Shown piece by piece: positions 45,831-58,564 of a stretch of 64,000 bases of DNA. The notes beneath the pieces were generated by a model, which saw nothing but the letters and a program-made list of their open reading frames with translations, was not told the DNA's origin and made no database searches. The translations under genes and the position numbers were made by a program. Source of the DNA: Armigeres subalbatus (taxonomy: Eukaryota > Arthropoda > Insecta > Diptera > Culicidae); contig NC_085141.1 in NCBI RefSeq assembly GCF_024139115.2, forward strand, positions 219,827,783 to 219,891,782, in the 5' to 3' direction. The number at the start of each line of letters is the position of its first letter. The stretch's first letter is position 1.

Positions 45831-47290
45831 GGAATCTAAGGGTCGTTGATTGACATTCGTACCACATGCACACTCAAATCAACATAAACTATCTCGAGCA
45901 GGAGTAGACTTGGAATTGAACTCGACTGATGGAGGTTTTCCGTACTTAGGGAAGGCAAGCATAGCATTATTGGAAGTCATAGAATCGGTTTGAAAACAAG
46001 GATCCCCGAAGGACGAGGCTTGACGGTTCCGTTATGAACCCGGTATGACGAAACACGAAAATTCGGCAAATAACCATATGAGTCAGGGCTGGTCTTTCTA
46101 AAAATAGGCTATACCTGAAGCTGTTACAATTTAACTATTTATTAGTTACGTCACACAGGGGTACATACTTTCATGCTGGTTCGACGGAATAGATCAGGAT
46201 CTTGGTGGTTGTAGCTTCAGGACTCGTTGGTGGCTTGGGATATTGATTTGAGGACGGTGGGATCACCATCTAGCGTTGCTCACAGGATTACAACCGAAGA
46301 TTGGCTGCTGGATTGCAGCACCGAGTGGATGTCGGATGGCAGACTGGATTTGGCTGCCGGATTGCAGACCGGAGAAGACGACGGAGTATCGGAGTAGGTG
46401 ACACGACGAATATTGGGATTCGTTGCTCGTGCATGCTGTTGGGTTGACGGAAGACGGATGCCAGCGGCCGTGGAACTGTCCGCTACAGTTGAGATGGTGG
46501 CGGAACGAGTATCGGCTCCGATCGGCAATTTTGCAAGATGGTCGCCCGTCATTTCGTTCACTCGATACCCGTGTACTCAATCCTCCTGGCTGCCTATCGG
46601 CGATCTTGCCGGACATCAGTGCTGCGAAATACTCGGAGAAGAACAAGAAGAAAAAGGCCCTTTGTTCGAGCCTGAACACCACCAATAAATACCCTGCGAC
46701 GTCACTGTAGCTATCATGTCACTATTACCTTTTTCTTTAGATTTCTGGCTAATTGGATGTTTTTGTTCTTCGTTTGTGTGGTAAATATTTTAGCATAGGA
46801 TACTATAATTTAGGTTCACATAAGTTTTAGGTTAACACTTAAGGGTCTAACAATACTAACCACATTAACACTTTGAACTCACAAACATATCTTGTTAATT
46901 CTACTAACTACTTTCTGCTACTAACTACTTATAGCAGATTTGAAAAGATTCCTGAAAGTTTAGAATAGAAACAACACTTCGACATTAAGAAATTTGCCAC
47001 GAGGTTTTTTAACAACTTTCTAACCTCTAATAAATGAACTCTACACACGCGCGCACTACAATTTCGTTCGAGGATCACACAGAAAAGAGAACGATTCTGC
47101 CGGGACTCCTTCTTTTATATACAAAATTAATTATCATAATTTTTGTTGCATAGTACATTTAAATTTATGCTTTGCATGCCCACCGTGTTGTATCGTCGCA
47201 CCCTCTATGAGTGAGTTTAACAGTAACAGGGCTGGGTTCTCTTTTGCCTTAACTCAAACTGCTCGCTTTTTGTTATCTGTCAATTTGGTG
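45831..47290. other. Unassigned intergenic segment
   Basis: A GC-richer block (46190-46700) has weak ORFs on both strands with no recognised motif and a repeated GCTGCCGGATTGCAG-like phrase. It may be the remains of a retroelement leader, but no terminal repeats or enzyme motifs support that. Confidence 0.35.
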
Positions 47291-47449
47291 TGACGTGGAA
47301 ATGGAATTCTCACTCGTTGTCATTTCCATGCACAAGGAGTGAGATATGTCTTATTGTTTTTTGTCGGTTTTCAGGGTCGTCGTCAGGGAGGGAAATTGGA
47401 TGGGGACTTGTGGTGGAGCCAACAAGCTGTTCATTGGAACCGAACGGTT

Positions 47450-49575
47450 ACAGGTATCTTTTTCGGCAGTCACCAGTGAGCCCAAGTACACAAATTCTTC
47501 TACCACCTCGATTTCGTCACCACCTATGCAAACTCGCGGTGGGTGGCTCACATTGGCTTCTCTTGAACCTCTTCTTATCAAGTACTTCGTCTTCGAAGTA
47601 ATGATGACTAGTCCGATCCGCTTAGCTTCCCTCTTCAGTATGATGTAGGCTTCCTCCGTCTTTCTCCATAAACTTCCTCCTCCCAAATCTTGGTAATGAC
47701 CCACTGCAGCGCTCTAGCCAGTGCCTCACCACCGTGTTTAAATAGCTCTCCTGGTAGTTAGTCAACCCCAGGGGCTTTGTTGTTCTTCAGCCGGCCAATC
47801 TCCTCCTGGATTTCCTGGAGATCCGGAGCCGGTAGAATTATGTCCTGCTCGCGTTCCCCCAGGTCCGTTACCATACCGCCATCTTCGTCTGCCACATCGC
47901 CATTCAGGTGCTCTTCGTAGTGCTGCCGCTACCTTTGGATCACCTCACGCTCGTTCGTAAGAAGGTTCCCGTTTATGTCCTTACACATATCAGGCTGTGG
48001 CACGTGGCCCTTACGTGAACGGTTTAACTTCTCATAGAACTTTCGTGTGTTATTAGCGCGGTACAGTTGCTCCGTTTCTTCACGGTCTCGATCTTCCTGC
48101 TGGCGCTTTTTCCTCCGAAAAATCGAGTTTTGTCGGTTCCGCGCCCGTTTATATCGTGCCTCGTTCACCCTCGTGCGGTGTTGCAGCAATGCAATGCTGC
48201 ATTATTCTCTTCCACTAACTGCTCACATTCGCCGTCATATCAGTCGTTTCTCTGATCCGGGGCACCGTGCCAAGTGCAGCGGTTGCGATGCTACCAATGG
48301 CGGATCGAATATCTCTCCGGCCATCTTCAAGAGACGCTGCGCCTAGCTGCTCTTCCGTTGGGAGTGTCACTTCCAGCTGCTGCGTGTATTCTTGGGCTAG
48401 TCTACCGTCTTGTAGACGCCCAATGTTAAGCCGCGGCGTCCGACTTCGACGCGTGTTGTACACCGTCCAGAGTTTTGAGCGCATGCATGTGGTCGGATTC
48501 AATATTCGCACTGCGGTAAGTGCGGACGTTCGTGATGTCGGAGAATTTACCGTCGGTTAGAACGTGGTCGTTTTGGTTTTCCGTTTCTTGGTTAGGTGAT
48601 CTCCATGTGGCTTTGTGAATATTTTTGCGGGGAAAGAAGGTGCTTCGGACTACCATAAAGCGGGAGGCTGCGAAGTTTATGCATCGTTGGCCGTTGTCAT
48701 TCGATACGGTGTGCAAACTATCCGGTCCGATGACCGGTCTATACATTCCCTTCCTACCTGTGCGTTCATGTCACCTATGACGATTTTGACGTCCCGCAGT
48801 GGGCATCCATCGCATGTCTGCTCCAGCTGAGCGCAGAACGCTTCTTTCTCGTCGTCGGATCTCCCTTCGTGTGGGCAGTGCACGTTGATGATGCTATAGT
48901 TGAAGAAACGGCCTTTAATCCTCAGCTTGCACATCCTTGCGTTGATTGGATGCCACCCAATCACGCGTTGGCGCATCTTACCCAGCACTATGAAGCCGGT
49001 TCCCAGCTCGTTGGTGGTGCCACAGCTTTGGTAGAAGGTAGCTGCTCGATGCCCGCTTTTCCACACTTTCTGTCCTGTCCCGCAAATCTCCTGCAGCGCC
49101 ACGATGTCGAAGTTGCGGGGCTGTAATTCATCGTAGATCATCCTGTCGCAACCTGCGAAACCTAGCGACTTGCAGTTCCATGTTCCAAGCTTCCAATTGT
49201 GATCCTTTATTCGTCGCCTAGGTCTTTGCCGATTATATCGAGTCGAATTATCTCGTATATTGTTCGTAATTATTGGTTTTCCAGGCGGCTTATTGAGCCT
49301 GCGCAAACCTCCTGTCTCGTCGAAGGGCCGTCGTGTTAGGGCTGTTTAGCGTCCCACTTAACACCAGGACGGACTTGTGCGCTTTGAGCGGCACACGGTC
49401 GCTTTGGCGGTGCCTACTTGCGGATACTTGCAGCTTTTTATAGAGGTTTAACAGGCCCTCTGTCAAACCCCACCACATCCCAGGCAAGCGCCACAACTCG
49501 CAGATGGCCTGGGGAGGGATCGTCAAGCCCTTGGACATAGTCCCTGCTGCCCGTAACATGGAAAGCAACACTTCA
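47450..49575 (-). mobile_element. RTE-clade copy 3 with central RT deletion
   Basis: The minus-strand endonuclease (48426-49306, two frames) reads WKLGTWNCKSLGFAG, DIVALQEICG, KIVIGDMNAQVGRE and DHVLTDG. The linker (47929-48189) has KFYEKLNRSRKGHVP. RT entry reads GRLKNNKAPGVD. Near 47690 the sequence jumps from the KIWEEE region to the post-catalytic KREAKRIGLVI, so motifs A to C are deleted. It then ends in VEEFVYLGSLVTAEKD before similarity stops at about 47455. At least three frameshifts are present. Confidence 0.85.
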
Positions 49576-50124
49576 CGCAGAGAAAATCTACCTTTTTGAA
49601 CTAAAAAATAAAATTATTGAATTATTTTTTAAACCCAAATATTTTATTTTTAAAATCAAAACTGAAATATATTTAAATCAAAATTTTTTATTGTTGTTTC
49701 TACTGCAATCCAGTGTAACTAGTTTGTGGAGTAAATATTTGAAAAAAATACAAATATAATTATTGTGGTTTTATTTTCCACACGAAGCCTACCCAAAAAT
49801 AAAATATTTTATATAACATTTAAAATAAATTTTTGATTATAATATTTATTTTTTTTTAATTTAAGAAAAATATTGTTGAAAGCAAAAATTTTTCGTTTTG
49901 GATTGAAAATATTTTTTGTACAAACAAAAAAATATATTGTAAATTCAACAATTTTTATTTTGAGTGCTGTTTTGGAACATTGTAGAAACAATAATATTTT
50001 TCGTCTAATCAAATCTGATTTTTTGTTGAATTCAACAAATAAAATTATTAGCCGGGGAACAATAATTATTTTTGTTGTTTTTATACATAATATCATTGAG
50101 TTTAAAAAACATTTCTCTGCGTGT
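49576..50124. mobile_element. Very AT-rich TIR element (about 550 bp)
   Basis: The ends CACGCAGAGAAAAT and ATTTCTCTGCGTG are inverted. The interior is dominated by AAATAAAATTATT/AATATTTT. It adjoins the 5' region of RTE copy 3. No convincing target duplication was seen. Confidence 0.75.
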
Positions 50125-50846
50125 TAAACTAAACTCGAACCACCCCCGGGGACGAGCCAGCCTAGGGCTGAAGATTGTGCCACGTTTGGCCTAAAGTCGT
50201 TTGACCTAATGCCGTTTGGCATATGGTCGTTTGGCCTAATGGACGTTTGGCATAATAGGTACATATAGCCCAGCAAACCAGCAATCGTATGAGAATGTAC
50301 AAATTAAATTATATATATATATTCACAGATCAGATCGTAATCATATATAGATCCAGCAGAAGTTGTGAAAAATTGTAGAAAGGTTATATATAATGCAAAT
50401 GTACAATCTAATTACAATCTATGTCATAAGTTGTAAATATGTAAATTTAAACTCACAACGGAATCATATATCGCAAATATTTGAAAAATTGCATATATAT
50501 GCATCTGAAGTTACAATATCGTTAAGATTTGATTGTAAAGTCCTCTGTTATAATGATTTCCAACTCTGTTGATCCTTGAATGTTCAATAAAATATTCTTT
50601 TTCAAGAATAGTTGTTTTATACAAATACATTCCTCAACATTAAACAATCGGTAATCACCCAGTCAATGTCTGTGAAATAGAATTACATGAAAATGATCAT
50701 TCAGTTATTTTTGTACTATTGGCCGGAATTCTAAGGGAATCTTTTCGAACCCATTCTCTATGAACTGTGTTTTTCCATACATCTGTACTAGCTATGTATA
50801 ACTAAACCTCCAAAGGTAGATTCCTAATAGAATACTTACTGTTATT

Positions 50847-50988
50847 TCTAGACCAACATTTGAAAAGGGCGTAACAGCCAAAATTTATTCCTTTTGATTC
50901 TTCGTCTACGTATATAGCTATTCATGTAGACGAAGAATCAGAAGGAATAAATTTTGGCTGTTACGCCCTTTTCAAATGTTGGTCTAGA
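50847..50988. mobile_element. Near-perfect 142-bp palindrome (MITE-like)
   Basis: The left arm TCTAGACCAACATTTGAAAA continues through GGGCGTAACAGCC and TTCTTCGTCTACGT. The right arm is its complement with only a couple of changes around a loop of about 14 bp. Such a young-looking hairpin suggests recent spread. Confidence 0.9.
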
Positions 50989-52392
50989 TTTGTCATTAGA
51001 CATAGTAAACAGCCTGGTGTTGTTTTTTAAGTACTCATTAAAAGTATAGAAACAGATTTGCAAAAACTCCATTATTCAGTACTTATTGGAAACATGAAAT
51101 TCAATTCTAAAATTTAGCAACCAGAAAGAGAGTATGTACTATTAGTCGTTTTATTCCATATTTTGTTCTCAACAATCAATTCACAACATCACTGGGATCT
51201 ATAGAACAATTTAGAAATACAATAAACACTATTTTAGGGAAAACAAACTTTGAGGGCAATTTTGTTATATTATATCCTCTTAGAGATGATAATATCATGA
51301 TGATATTATACACGTCAATATGAAATTATATATGTGTTCAATTAAATCGCATATACTGGTTGATGCAATCATTGTCGACAATGTTGTATAAGATGCAATG
51401 GAATGTCTTTTCCAGATTGTATTCGCAGATGCAATATTATCATTAGGTATAAATGATTGCTTAACAACTGCGTACACATGGAGGAACCAGGTAGCTTCTG
51501 GACTATGAACTAGAAGGTCAAAGGATCGAAACTGGAAGCTGGAGGCTAAATTTATAACATAAATATATACATTAACTAATAATCAACTAACAGCATGTCA
51601 CATAATGATTATGTTTCGACCTAAGAAATATTTTTGTTGCAAATACAATAACACGTATGTTTTTTATGATAATATAATGTATGTATTATGATGTATGTTT
51701 GAACTGTTTTTTACCATTCTAGATGTAAAGTTGTAACAGTCCAATTATGCAACTTTATAACTGAACATATGCGATCTCCGATAAAAACCAACATGATTGT
51801 ATATTGATTAAATTGAAATCGGAATACGTCGTATATCTTGTTATGCCATAACATTGATTTGTACGTATATGGCCTCCACTTTTGTTCACATAGAAGGAAT
51901 CTATGCATTTTATACAATCAAATTGCATCGTATAAGAGTGCATTAAACAGAACTGAAAGTTAGTTATGTGAACCAATTTGTTGGCTGGGAGGCGTAAACG
52001 ATTGAAACATATTGTTTATATGAAATTCTTTTTGTAGGTGCAAAATAAAGCCATGTGCAGTGATCAAAAAGCGGAATACAAACTAACGTCAAATATTGCA
52101 AATCACTTTTACAATACAATAAAACCAGGAATTTATAAAAAGGAATGTATAAAAAACAATGAACCAGATATGTTTTGGCAATGTCGACATATGAAAACAG
52201 TATAACTTGAAAGAACTGATCATGCTTTAAAGAAGGCATCAACATTTTTGGAAAATGCTTGTCATATGCAATACCAAAGCAACATGCAGTAAAACTCGAA
52301 AGAACAGCACATGCTTTAAAGAAGGTGTCAACCATAGAGTAAAGATTGTATGTTTCCTATACAATGTCAAAACTGTAAAACTCAAAATACAA

Positions 52393-52447
52393 ACCCCAAT
52401 CGATTTTGGCATCACGTTCAGAACATTTATGTTGCCAAAATCGAATG
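52393..52447. repeat. 53-bp hairpin motif, copy 2
   Basis: CCCCAATCGATTTTGGC and GCCAAAATCGAAT are inverted arms around CGTTCAGAACATTTATG. The same motif with about six changes occurs at 25161-25213 inside the RNase H relic. Confidence 0.75.
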
Positions 52448-53858
52448 GTTTTTGTTTTCTTATGATACTTTAACATTTCTTCACTTTTTGTGACGCTAGC
52501 CACACTGTGACCCTTTTTTACATTAAGATACTCATTTTTCTTATGTTGTAAAACACAGAATTTTATTTCAAAATGAAAAGTGAAATGAAACCCAATTTTA
52601 ATCATTTTTGAGGGGAATGAATTATTGGCAATGGCTGATTTTCTATCCGCCGCTTCCTCATCCAGGCGCTATCGTATATGCGCAAATAGCCAGCAAGAGT
52701 TAACAGCTCGAAATTTGTATGGCGAAAGACATCTAACGCGGGTTTTCTCAAAATTAGGAACTTTTTATGAAAAACTATTTGCTACCGGTTATGAAGGATG
52801 GTCTCCGCTACTACGCTTACCAAATATTTTTTTGATTTAGGTGCTTAATTTTGAGAAATCGAACCTTAGATGCCTTTCGCCATACTGATTTCAAAAAGTT
52901 AACTCCTAGTGTGCCGCTGTAAGCAGGCTCAAAGTGGGCGATTCATTGATGGTTTTTCGGCGGAAACATTTTGTTTTATTTTTAAAAATCAAAATGTTTA
53001 TCCACAATATTTTTTTTCAGGTAAAATATACATTGAAGAAAGTGAGTTTCCAAACAAAACATCAGAAACTGTACTTCAGACAATATTCGGCTTAAATTGA
53101 ATTAAATCGCTTATCAGCCGAGTGAACCCAAACTTAAGGCCGACAGCCGTCTCCCTAATAAATAAAATAATAATAATAAAAAAAACTTTTAGCCGATGCA
53201 TACTATGCACTTGAGTAAACATTTTGATTTTTTAAAATAAAACAAAATTTTTCCGCCGAAAATCATCAATGCCCCTCAAAGATGATTAAAATTGGATTCC
53301 ATTTCACTTTTCATTTCAATTTAGAGAAAAATCAACATATTTTTACAACATAATAATAAGACAAATGAGTATCTTAATGTAATATTTTAGTACATAAAAA
53401 ATGGAAATTGTTAGTTTAAAATACCTACGGTGTAAGATCTACTCAAATTCTTTGTATCGAGCTAACAATACCCGAAATCGGATGTAAGACGGCGAAAATA
53501 CGACCAAAAACTTTTGCCTATATTTTTAGAGGGTGAACCCAAACTTTTGGCCGGGAGTGTACATATCGTATGTGACTGACGATGACTATCGGATAATGTT
53601 GTTGTACACCAATAATAGTAATGTGGGTTTCCTAATGTAGCATTAAATAAAATATTAACATTTTCACATATTTTACTAGAAAGAATAATTTACGTTTTTC
53701 AAATTATGCCAAACGACCATTAGGCCAAACAACCATTAGGCCAAACAACCGTTAGGCCAAACGACTTTAGGCCAAATGACCATTAGGCCAAACGGCCTTA
53801 TGCCAAACGTCATTAGGCCAAACGACTTTAGGCCAAATGACGTACAACCGGGCTGAAA

Positions 53859-54660
53859 GTCTCCTTAATAAAGACAAAAAAATAAATAACTCGAACCAGT
53901 TAGCCACACAAAAAACACACTTAAGTCAGTTGTGCTTGTCGTAGCCAAGCAAATCCGTCTTTCGATTTGCCTTTTACCAACGAAAACAAGCGCGGAACAT
54001 CGAAGGATAATTCGCATGTTCACGCCTCAAAAACAGAACACTGAATGATCGTTTATTTTCACCGTTCGAATAATCTAGAATTCCTGTCAGCCTACTGAGA
54101 TTGAATTTCAAATATCTTCTCATTAGCTTTTTAGTATGCTGGCATTCCAAATGCCAACTACGATTGAATTTCAAATTCGTTATCATTTTTTCTATCAATG
54201 TCATTTTTAGTTTATATTTTATATTTAGTATATTTTAGTTTATTTCATTATTTTTATCATGAAATAAGAAATACGTTCCACTTTATCCATCAAAGTAACC
54301 AACAAATGCAAATGCATTTTTCAGACTCACTTTATTCCCCACAGTGCTTATTCTGAGTATCGTATGAGGTGAAGCGTTTCGAATGAAATGAGAATTTGCG
54401 ATATCTTCCATTTGACGAGACGAGACGCAGAATAAGCACAAGTGTGTTAAGTTGAGTCAGTTGTAAATATTTATAATTGTGACAAAAACCACGTGAACAA
54501 CTTTTTGGGCGTTTTTGTAGATATTCTGGTTATATTGATAGATTAATATATGGATTCTTCTGAATTCTTAGCTAATAACTTTAGATAATAAGATATAATA
54601 AGATTTTTTTAATTGGTCCAGAGGTGCAGAATTACCATAGGAATCGAGCCCTGTACTTTG
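53859..54660. other. Intergenic segment, no element recognised
   Basis: Contains two copies of GATTGAATTTCAAAT about 70 bp apart. Nothing coding. Confidence 0.4.
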
Positions 54661-54975
54661 TTTTGATGAACATATTTGGTGGTGTGGTGGACAACGGTGA
54701 ATGGGATGGCGTAGTCCATGAATTACGAGCTACACTACCTAAGTATACAAAAATGCAGATATCGACCGGCTGATAAAACACGGCATATTACAGTGGGCTG
54801 GACATACAGCGTGTACTTCGGAGAGGAGAACAGCGAAAGTGGTATTTAACTGAAAACCATGCAGATGCCAATTGTGCAATTGAGGAAGACGTGCGTGCGA
54901 CTGGTGTGCGAGGAGACTGACGATTGGTTTCCTAAGGATAAGGACGAGCAACCTGAAATATGACGCTGCATTTAG
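54661..54975 (+). pseudogene. RTE RT C-terminal fragment, + strand
   Basis: The reading MNIFGGVVDNGEWDGVVHEL, then DRLIKHGILQWAGHTACT and RRTAKVVFN parallels LRTIFGGVQEDGVWRRRMNH and VRWAGHVARMPDSNPAKMVF of RTE copy 1. It needs one frameshift. It is the only RTE relic in the window on the + strand. Confidence 0.7.
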
Positions 54976-55855
54976 TAAGTAGTAAAATTCTTCTTTATTT
55001 AAAGATTTTTTGTGCTTCTATTATTTTTTACATGTACAGTGATCGGCCGGACTTTGCCCTCCAACTTTGATTTTATTTTTTTCTTCTTCTTATCATGACG
55101 GCCTTTAGGAGTATCTAATCTAATCTAATCTTATACATGCGTAGCTGTTACTCTCAAAAGAGTAATATTACAGTTAAAAGCGTAAGCTACTTATTTCTCC
55201 GATGTTTATCCTTTTCTAACTCGGGGAAGTCTATTATTAACATTTCGTTCTTTCTCAATCCTTTATGATTTTATATGGAAACATACTATATCATTGCAAT
55301 GCATTAACCTCGTTTCACTCACTCCTTTTCCTAATTCTAGAAAGTTTCAATAAGTCTCCGTTGAGGGTGGAGTCTACTAGTCTAATTAGATTATTTTCTT
55401 GTATCAATCAATTATCATGATAGACAAAGAAGGATTGATTACATATATGCTCTTGTCGTGCGTGGGCGTGTTCTTACTTCCTTTATGGTCCTTTCGTTAC
55501 AGACATATTATGCAACTCGGTATGCGTTTTTTTGTCTTATCTTTCATTTGATTTTCTTATAGCTGTAGCCAACTTATTTGGTCGTATGGCGCAGCGCAAT
55601 ATGTTTAAGAAATTAATTATCCCACAGCCACAGTAGCCAATACCTGAAAGCATCCTGGAAAATGACGGTTTCTGAATTCCGTCATTTTTCTTTTCATATG
55701 GCCAGGCCAACTACGCAGTATGTACCGCAGAGATGACTCCTAGATATTGAACGACTTCAGGAATTCCTAAAGTTACTCAATAGCTTGGAATCGAGGGGAA
55801 AGGAAGAAAGCGTGGACCTCCCGTACCAAACGCTTCCAATAATATAGATACCTAA
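54976..55855. other. Intergenic segment, no element recognised
   Basis: AT-rich with a short TCTAATCTAATCTAATC run near 55118. No gene supported. Confidence 0.4.
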
Positions 55856-56107
55856 TCTTCTTATATATAAAAATGAAATGGTCTGTGTTCGTATCCGCAT
55901 AACTCGAAAACGGCTGGATGGATTTTTTTCATTTCTTCAGCAGACACATTCGTTTTCGTTTCCGACGGGTTTATATGATATTTCCCCAGTCAAAAATTAT
56001 TAGTAAAGTTGTGTAAATCGTGAAAAACTAAAATAAGGATTCGCAAGGGTAGTTTGCAACGTGCATTTTCGCCTACTATGCAGGACAACGTCTGCCGGGT
56101 CAACTAG
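55856..56107 (+). mobile_element. Short non-autonomous Helitron-like element
   Basis: The 5' end TCTTCTTATATATAAAAATG follows an A, and the 3' end GTCTGCCGGGTCAACTAG is followed by T. A 5'-TC start, 3'-CTAG end and insertion between A and T without duplication is the Helitron signature. The internal phrase TCGTATCCGCATAACTCGAA fits the family as known in insects. Length 252 bp; no Rep/helicase. Confidence 0.8.
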
Positions 56108-56807
56108 TATATGATAAAAATCGTGTACGTGTTTTTTGTATGATGTATATGAGCGTGTATGTGTATATCTGTATGTGTGTTTATATGTCTACACTGATAG
56201 ACAAAAGTATTCGTCATGTTTTAATAGAGCTACTATGAAAACATGACGAACTCTCATGTCCATCAGTATATGTATGTATTAGTGTATATGTATGTGTGTA
56301 TAATGTGAATGTGTGTGTGCGTTTGTGTGAGTGCGTGCGTGTTAAATTTACGGATTATCAAAACCTTACCTCTCCTCCATAAATCTGACGCTGAACATGT
56401 TTGAGCATTTACATAGGCTTGATCGCAATATTAGCAAGGGCATTGCCCTTGATAACAATCGATCAGCCCCTGCATCTGAACAAAGAACAAACATGCGCAC
56501 GTCTTCCGTATATGCAGCACTATTTTATACACTGCACATTTGTTTCGACCGCGGTCAATGCACTGGTTCTATTGTTCTACTTTTAGGCGAATCACCGCAC
56601 AAAAGTAGAGCGCAAAAACCAACCGCACTGGAAGACGGTCGAAACGAGACTCTCATGACGGACTTTAGGAGTATGTTTAAAAATTTTATAACATAGCTAC
56701 TATGTACACTAATATTTACATTAAAAATGTGATAACCTAGATTGGAACTAGCGCAATAAATGAAGCCTGATCTGAATGCAAGCTACGGACCCTAAACTTT
56801 TCTTTAC
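56108..56807. repeat. TG/TA-rich microsatellite and unassigned sequence
   Basis: Positions 56130-56345 hold runs such as GTGTATATGTATGTGTGT and GTGTGTGTGCGTTTGTGTGA. The rest to 56807 has no recognised feature. Confidence 0.6.
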
Positions 56808-57700
56808 ATTCACCAAAGCGTTCATGTATGGTTTATGCCATACATTGTCGAATGCCTTCTCAACATCGAGTAAAGCCATGGCGGATATTTTTGAGTCGAG
56901 TCATTTGGTATGTGGTTGACCGACCGCGACGGAAACCAAATTGTTCCTCGAGCAAGATGTTGAGATTTTCGGCAGACTCGAGTAATTGGTGATGAATGGC
57001 TTTTTCGGATAGCTTGAATAATCCTGAAGGCTGAAGGCTGATGGAACGATAACTTTTGGGGGAGGTCGATGGGAAGTAGCTGAGCCGGAGACACTGATTA
57101 AAGATCAGCGAGAGGTGCTCAAGGAACGGAGCACTCATGTGTTTGAGCTCGAGATTCAATATGTTATCGAAGCCTGGGGCCTTCATGCTCTTCGATAATT
57201 TGATATAGGCCGTCAATTCGCCACCTGAGATCTCCAACTCCTCCGAAAAGTCGTTGGGTATCAGATGGATGTTGTTTAGCATGCTCGTTGATGGCTGCTT
57301 CGTTTGGACTGACGATGTTCTGCCCAAGATTGTATGAGTTGACGAAGTGACGACCTATTTCAGCGACCTTCTCTGCAGGAGTTATCAAGCGATCCTTAGA
57401 GCATTATTGTTTAGTGGGATCAAAGGTTGAATGGGCCGAGGCTTAGATTTTAGTATATTGGTCATTTTCCAGAACGGCTTAGCATACTCTGGGAGAGTGC
57501 GGATCTTATTCGAGAAATCGTTATTTTTAAGGTCCACCATTCTGTCCTTGATAATTTTTGTGATTCGATATCAGCGTGCCTTAAAGCTCTATAAACCGTA
57601 ATCAATCCGATAATGACGATGATTTTATTCAAATCCGCACTAATACTAATAAAGTTTTGAACTAAATTCAATATTTTGGGGCTATTTACGGACTTACCTC
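56808..57700 (-). pseudogene. Jockey-clade reverse transcriptase N-terminal half
   Basis: Readings include RTLPEYAKPFWKMTNILKSK, ITPAEKVAEIGRHFVNSYNL, LSKSMKAPGFDNILNLEL (RT motif 0), LIFNQCLRLSYFPS, GLFKLSEKAIHHQLLESAEN, EEQFGFRRGRSTTYQ and ALLDVEKAFDNVWHKPYM (motif A Asp). Frames change at about 57160, 57340 and 57020. Motifs B and C are absent, so this piece ends before the catalytic YADD-type motif. Confidence 0.85.
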
Positions 57701-58564
57701 CATCATAATATATTCATGGCATTTTCATATTAATTTTTCACTTATCAAAACCAGCAATTACTGAGGAATTGCTGGAAAAACGCTGAAAACTGCGTTTTTC
57801 CTAGGCCGATATTCGTATGTTCATCGAACGCATACTAACGTTCGATCGTTCGGATAAAACACATACACACTCACTTGATTTTTCACTTGATCTTTTCCCA
57901 TTGTTTCCTTGATTTTATCACTCCTAAAACATATTCACTAACTGAGTTTCACATTTTTCTTCGATCTTGTCTACAAATTAATTCCCAAAAACTGTCAAAA
58001 ACTGCTTTCCAAAAATCGAAGTGAGAGACAAATTTGACGACCGTATTGTGAATGCAATAAAATGCGGAAGACTCAAATTCACTAGCGCAATAAGTGGAAT
58101 GGTGAGCACAAAATCTACGCGATGCAACTTCATTCACTTTGAACAATACAACGTATACGCCAGCCAACACGCAAACAAAGGTGTGCATACACAAGAAAAC
58201 AATCATCTCTTTACCGTTGCCAGATTTATTTATTGGAAAAATGATTGCTGTTTGTCGGATTGAACAAAAAAAATAAAAATAAATATTTAAACATGTTATG
58301 TAAGCTTCTATTACATTCTAAGTGGTGTACAAAAAAAATTAAACCGATAAACACCCATATATTTGATACACCGTGAACATGTATTATGATATAAAATAAA
58401 CAATTCGTCACGTCTGGCAACATTATGCATCAGCTGACATATTTTTAACACCCCATTTCCACCCACCCCAGTTGTAAACAAAATTTATTTATCGCTGCTG
58501 CACTTTTCCGTACCAATTGTATCACTATTACAAACAAGTGATGCAGTCATTAATTTTCAAAACA

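Larger units (their letters stand above)
50170..53858. mobile_element. Element bounded by inverted arrays of 'CGTTTGGCCTAATGG'
   Basis: The left array (50175-50275) has five to six units such as CGTTTGGCCTAAAGTCGTTT. The right array (53702-53858) has about ten units in the opposite orientation. Every unit alternates -GGCCTAA- or -GGCATAA- with a short spacer. The 3.4 kb between is AT-rich with only short ORFs and contains a 142-bp palindrome and a 53-bp hairpin. A retroelement-like tail (GTCTCCCTAATAAATAAAAT) lies at 53150. Confidence 0.6.

Noticed and set aside
46263..46688. Overlapping ORFs of 93-140 codons on both strands, considered as a host gene or LTR-element gag
   Set aside because: No motifs, no terminal repeats and no protease/RT nearby; left unassigned.
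53700..53860. Regular repeats with short spacers resembling a CRISPR array
   Set aside because: Eukaryotic context, spacers of only a few bases, units in mirror orientation to 50175-50275, and no cas genes; an inverted array at a transposon end explains it.
57949..58206. 85-codon ORF with a hydrophobic start, considered as a small secreted protein
   Set aside because: The hydrophobic run is short, there is no cleavage context, and it lies in a block interrupting a dead Jockey element.
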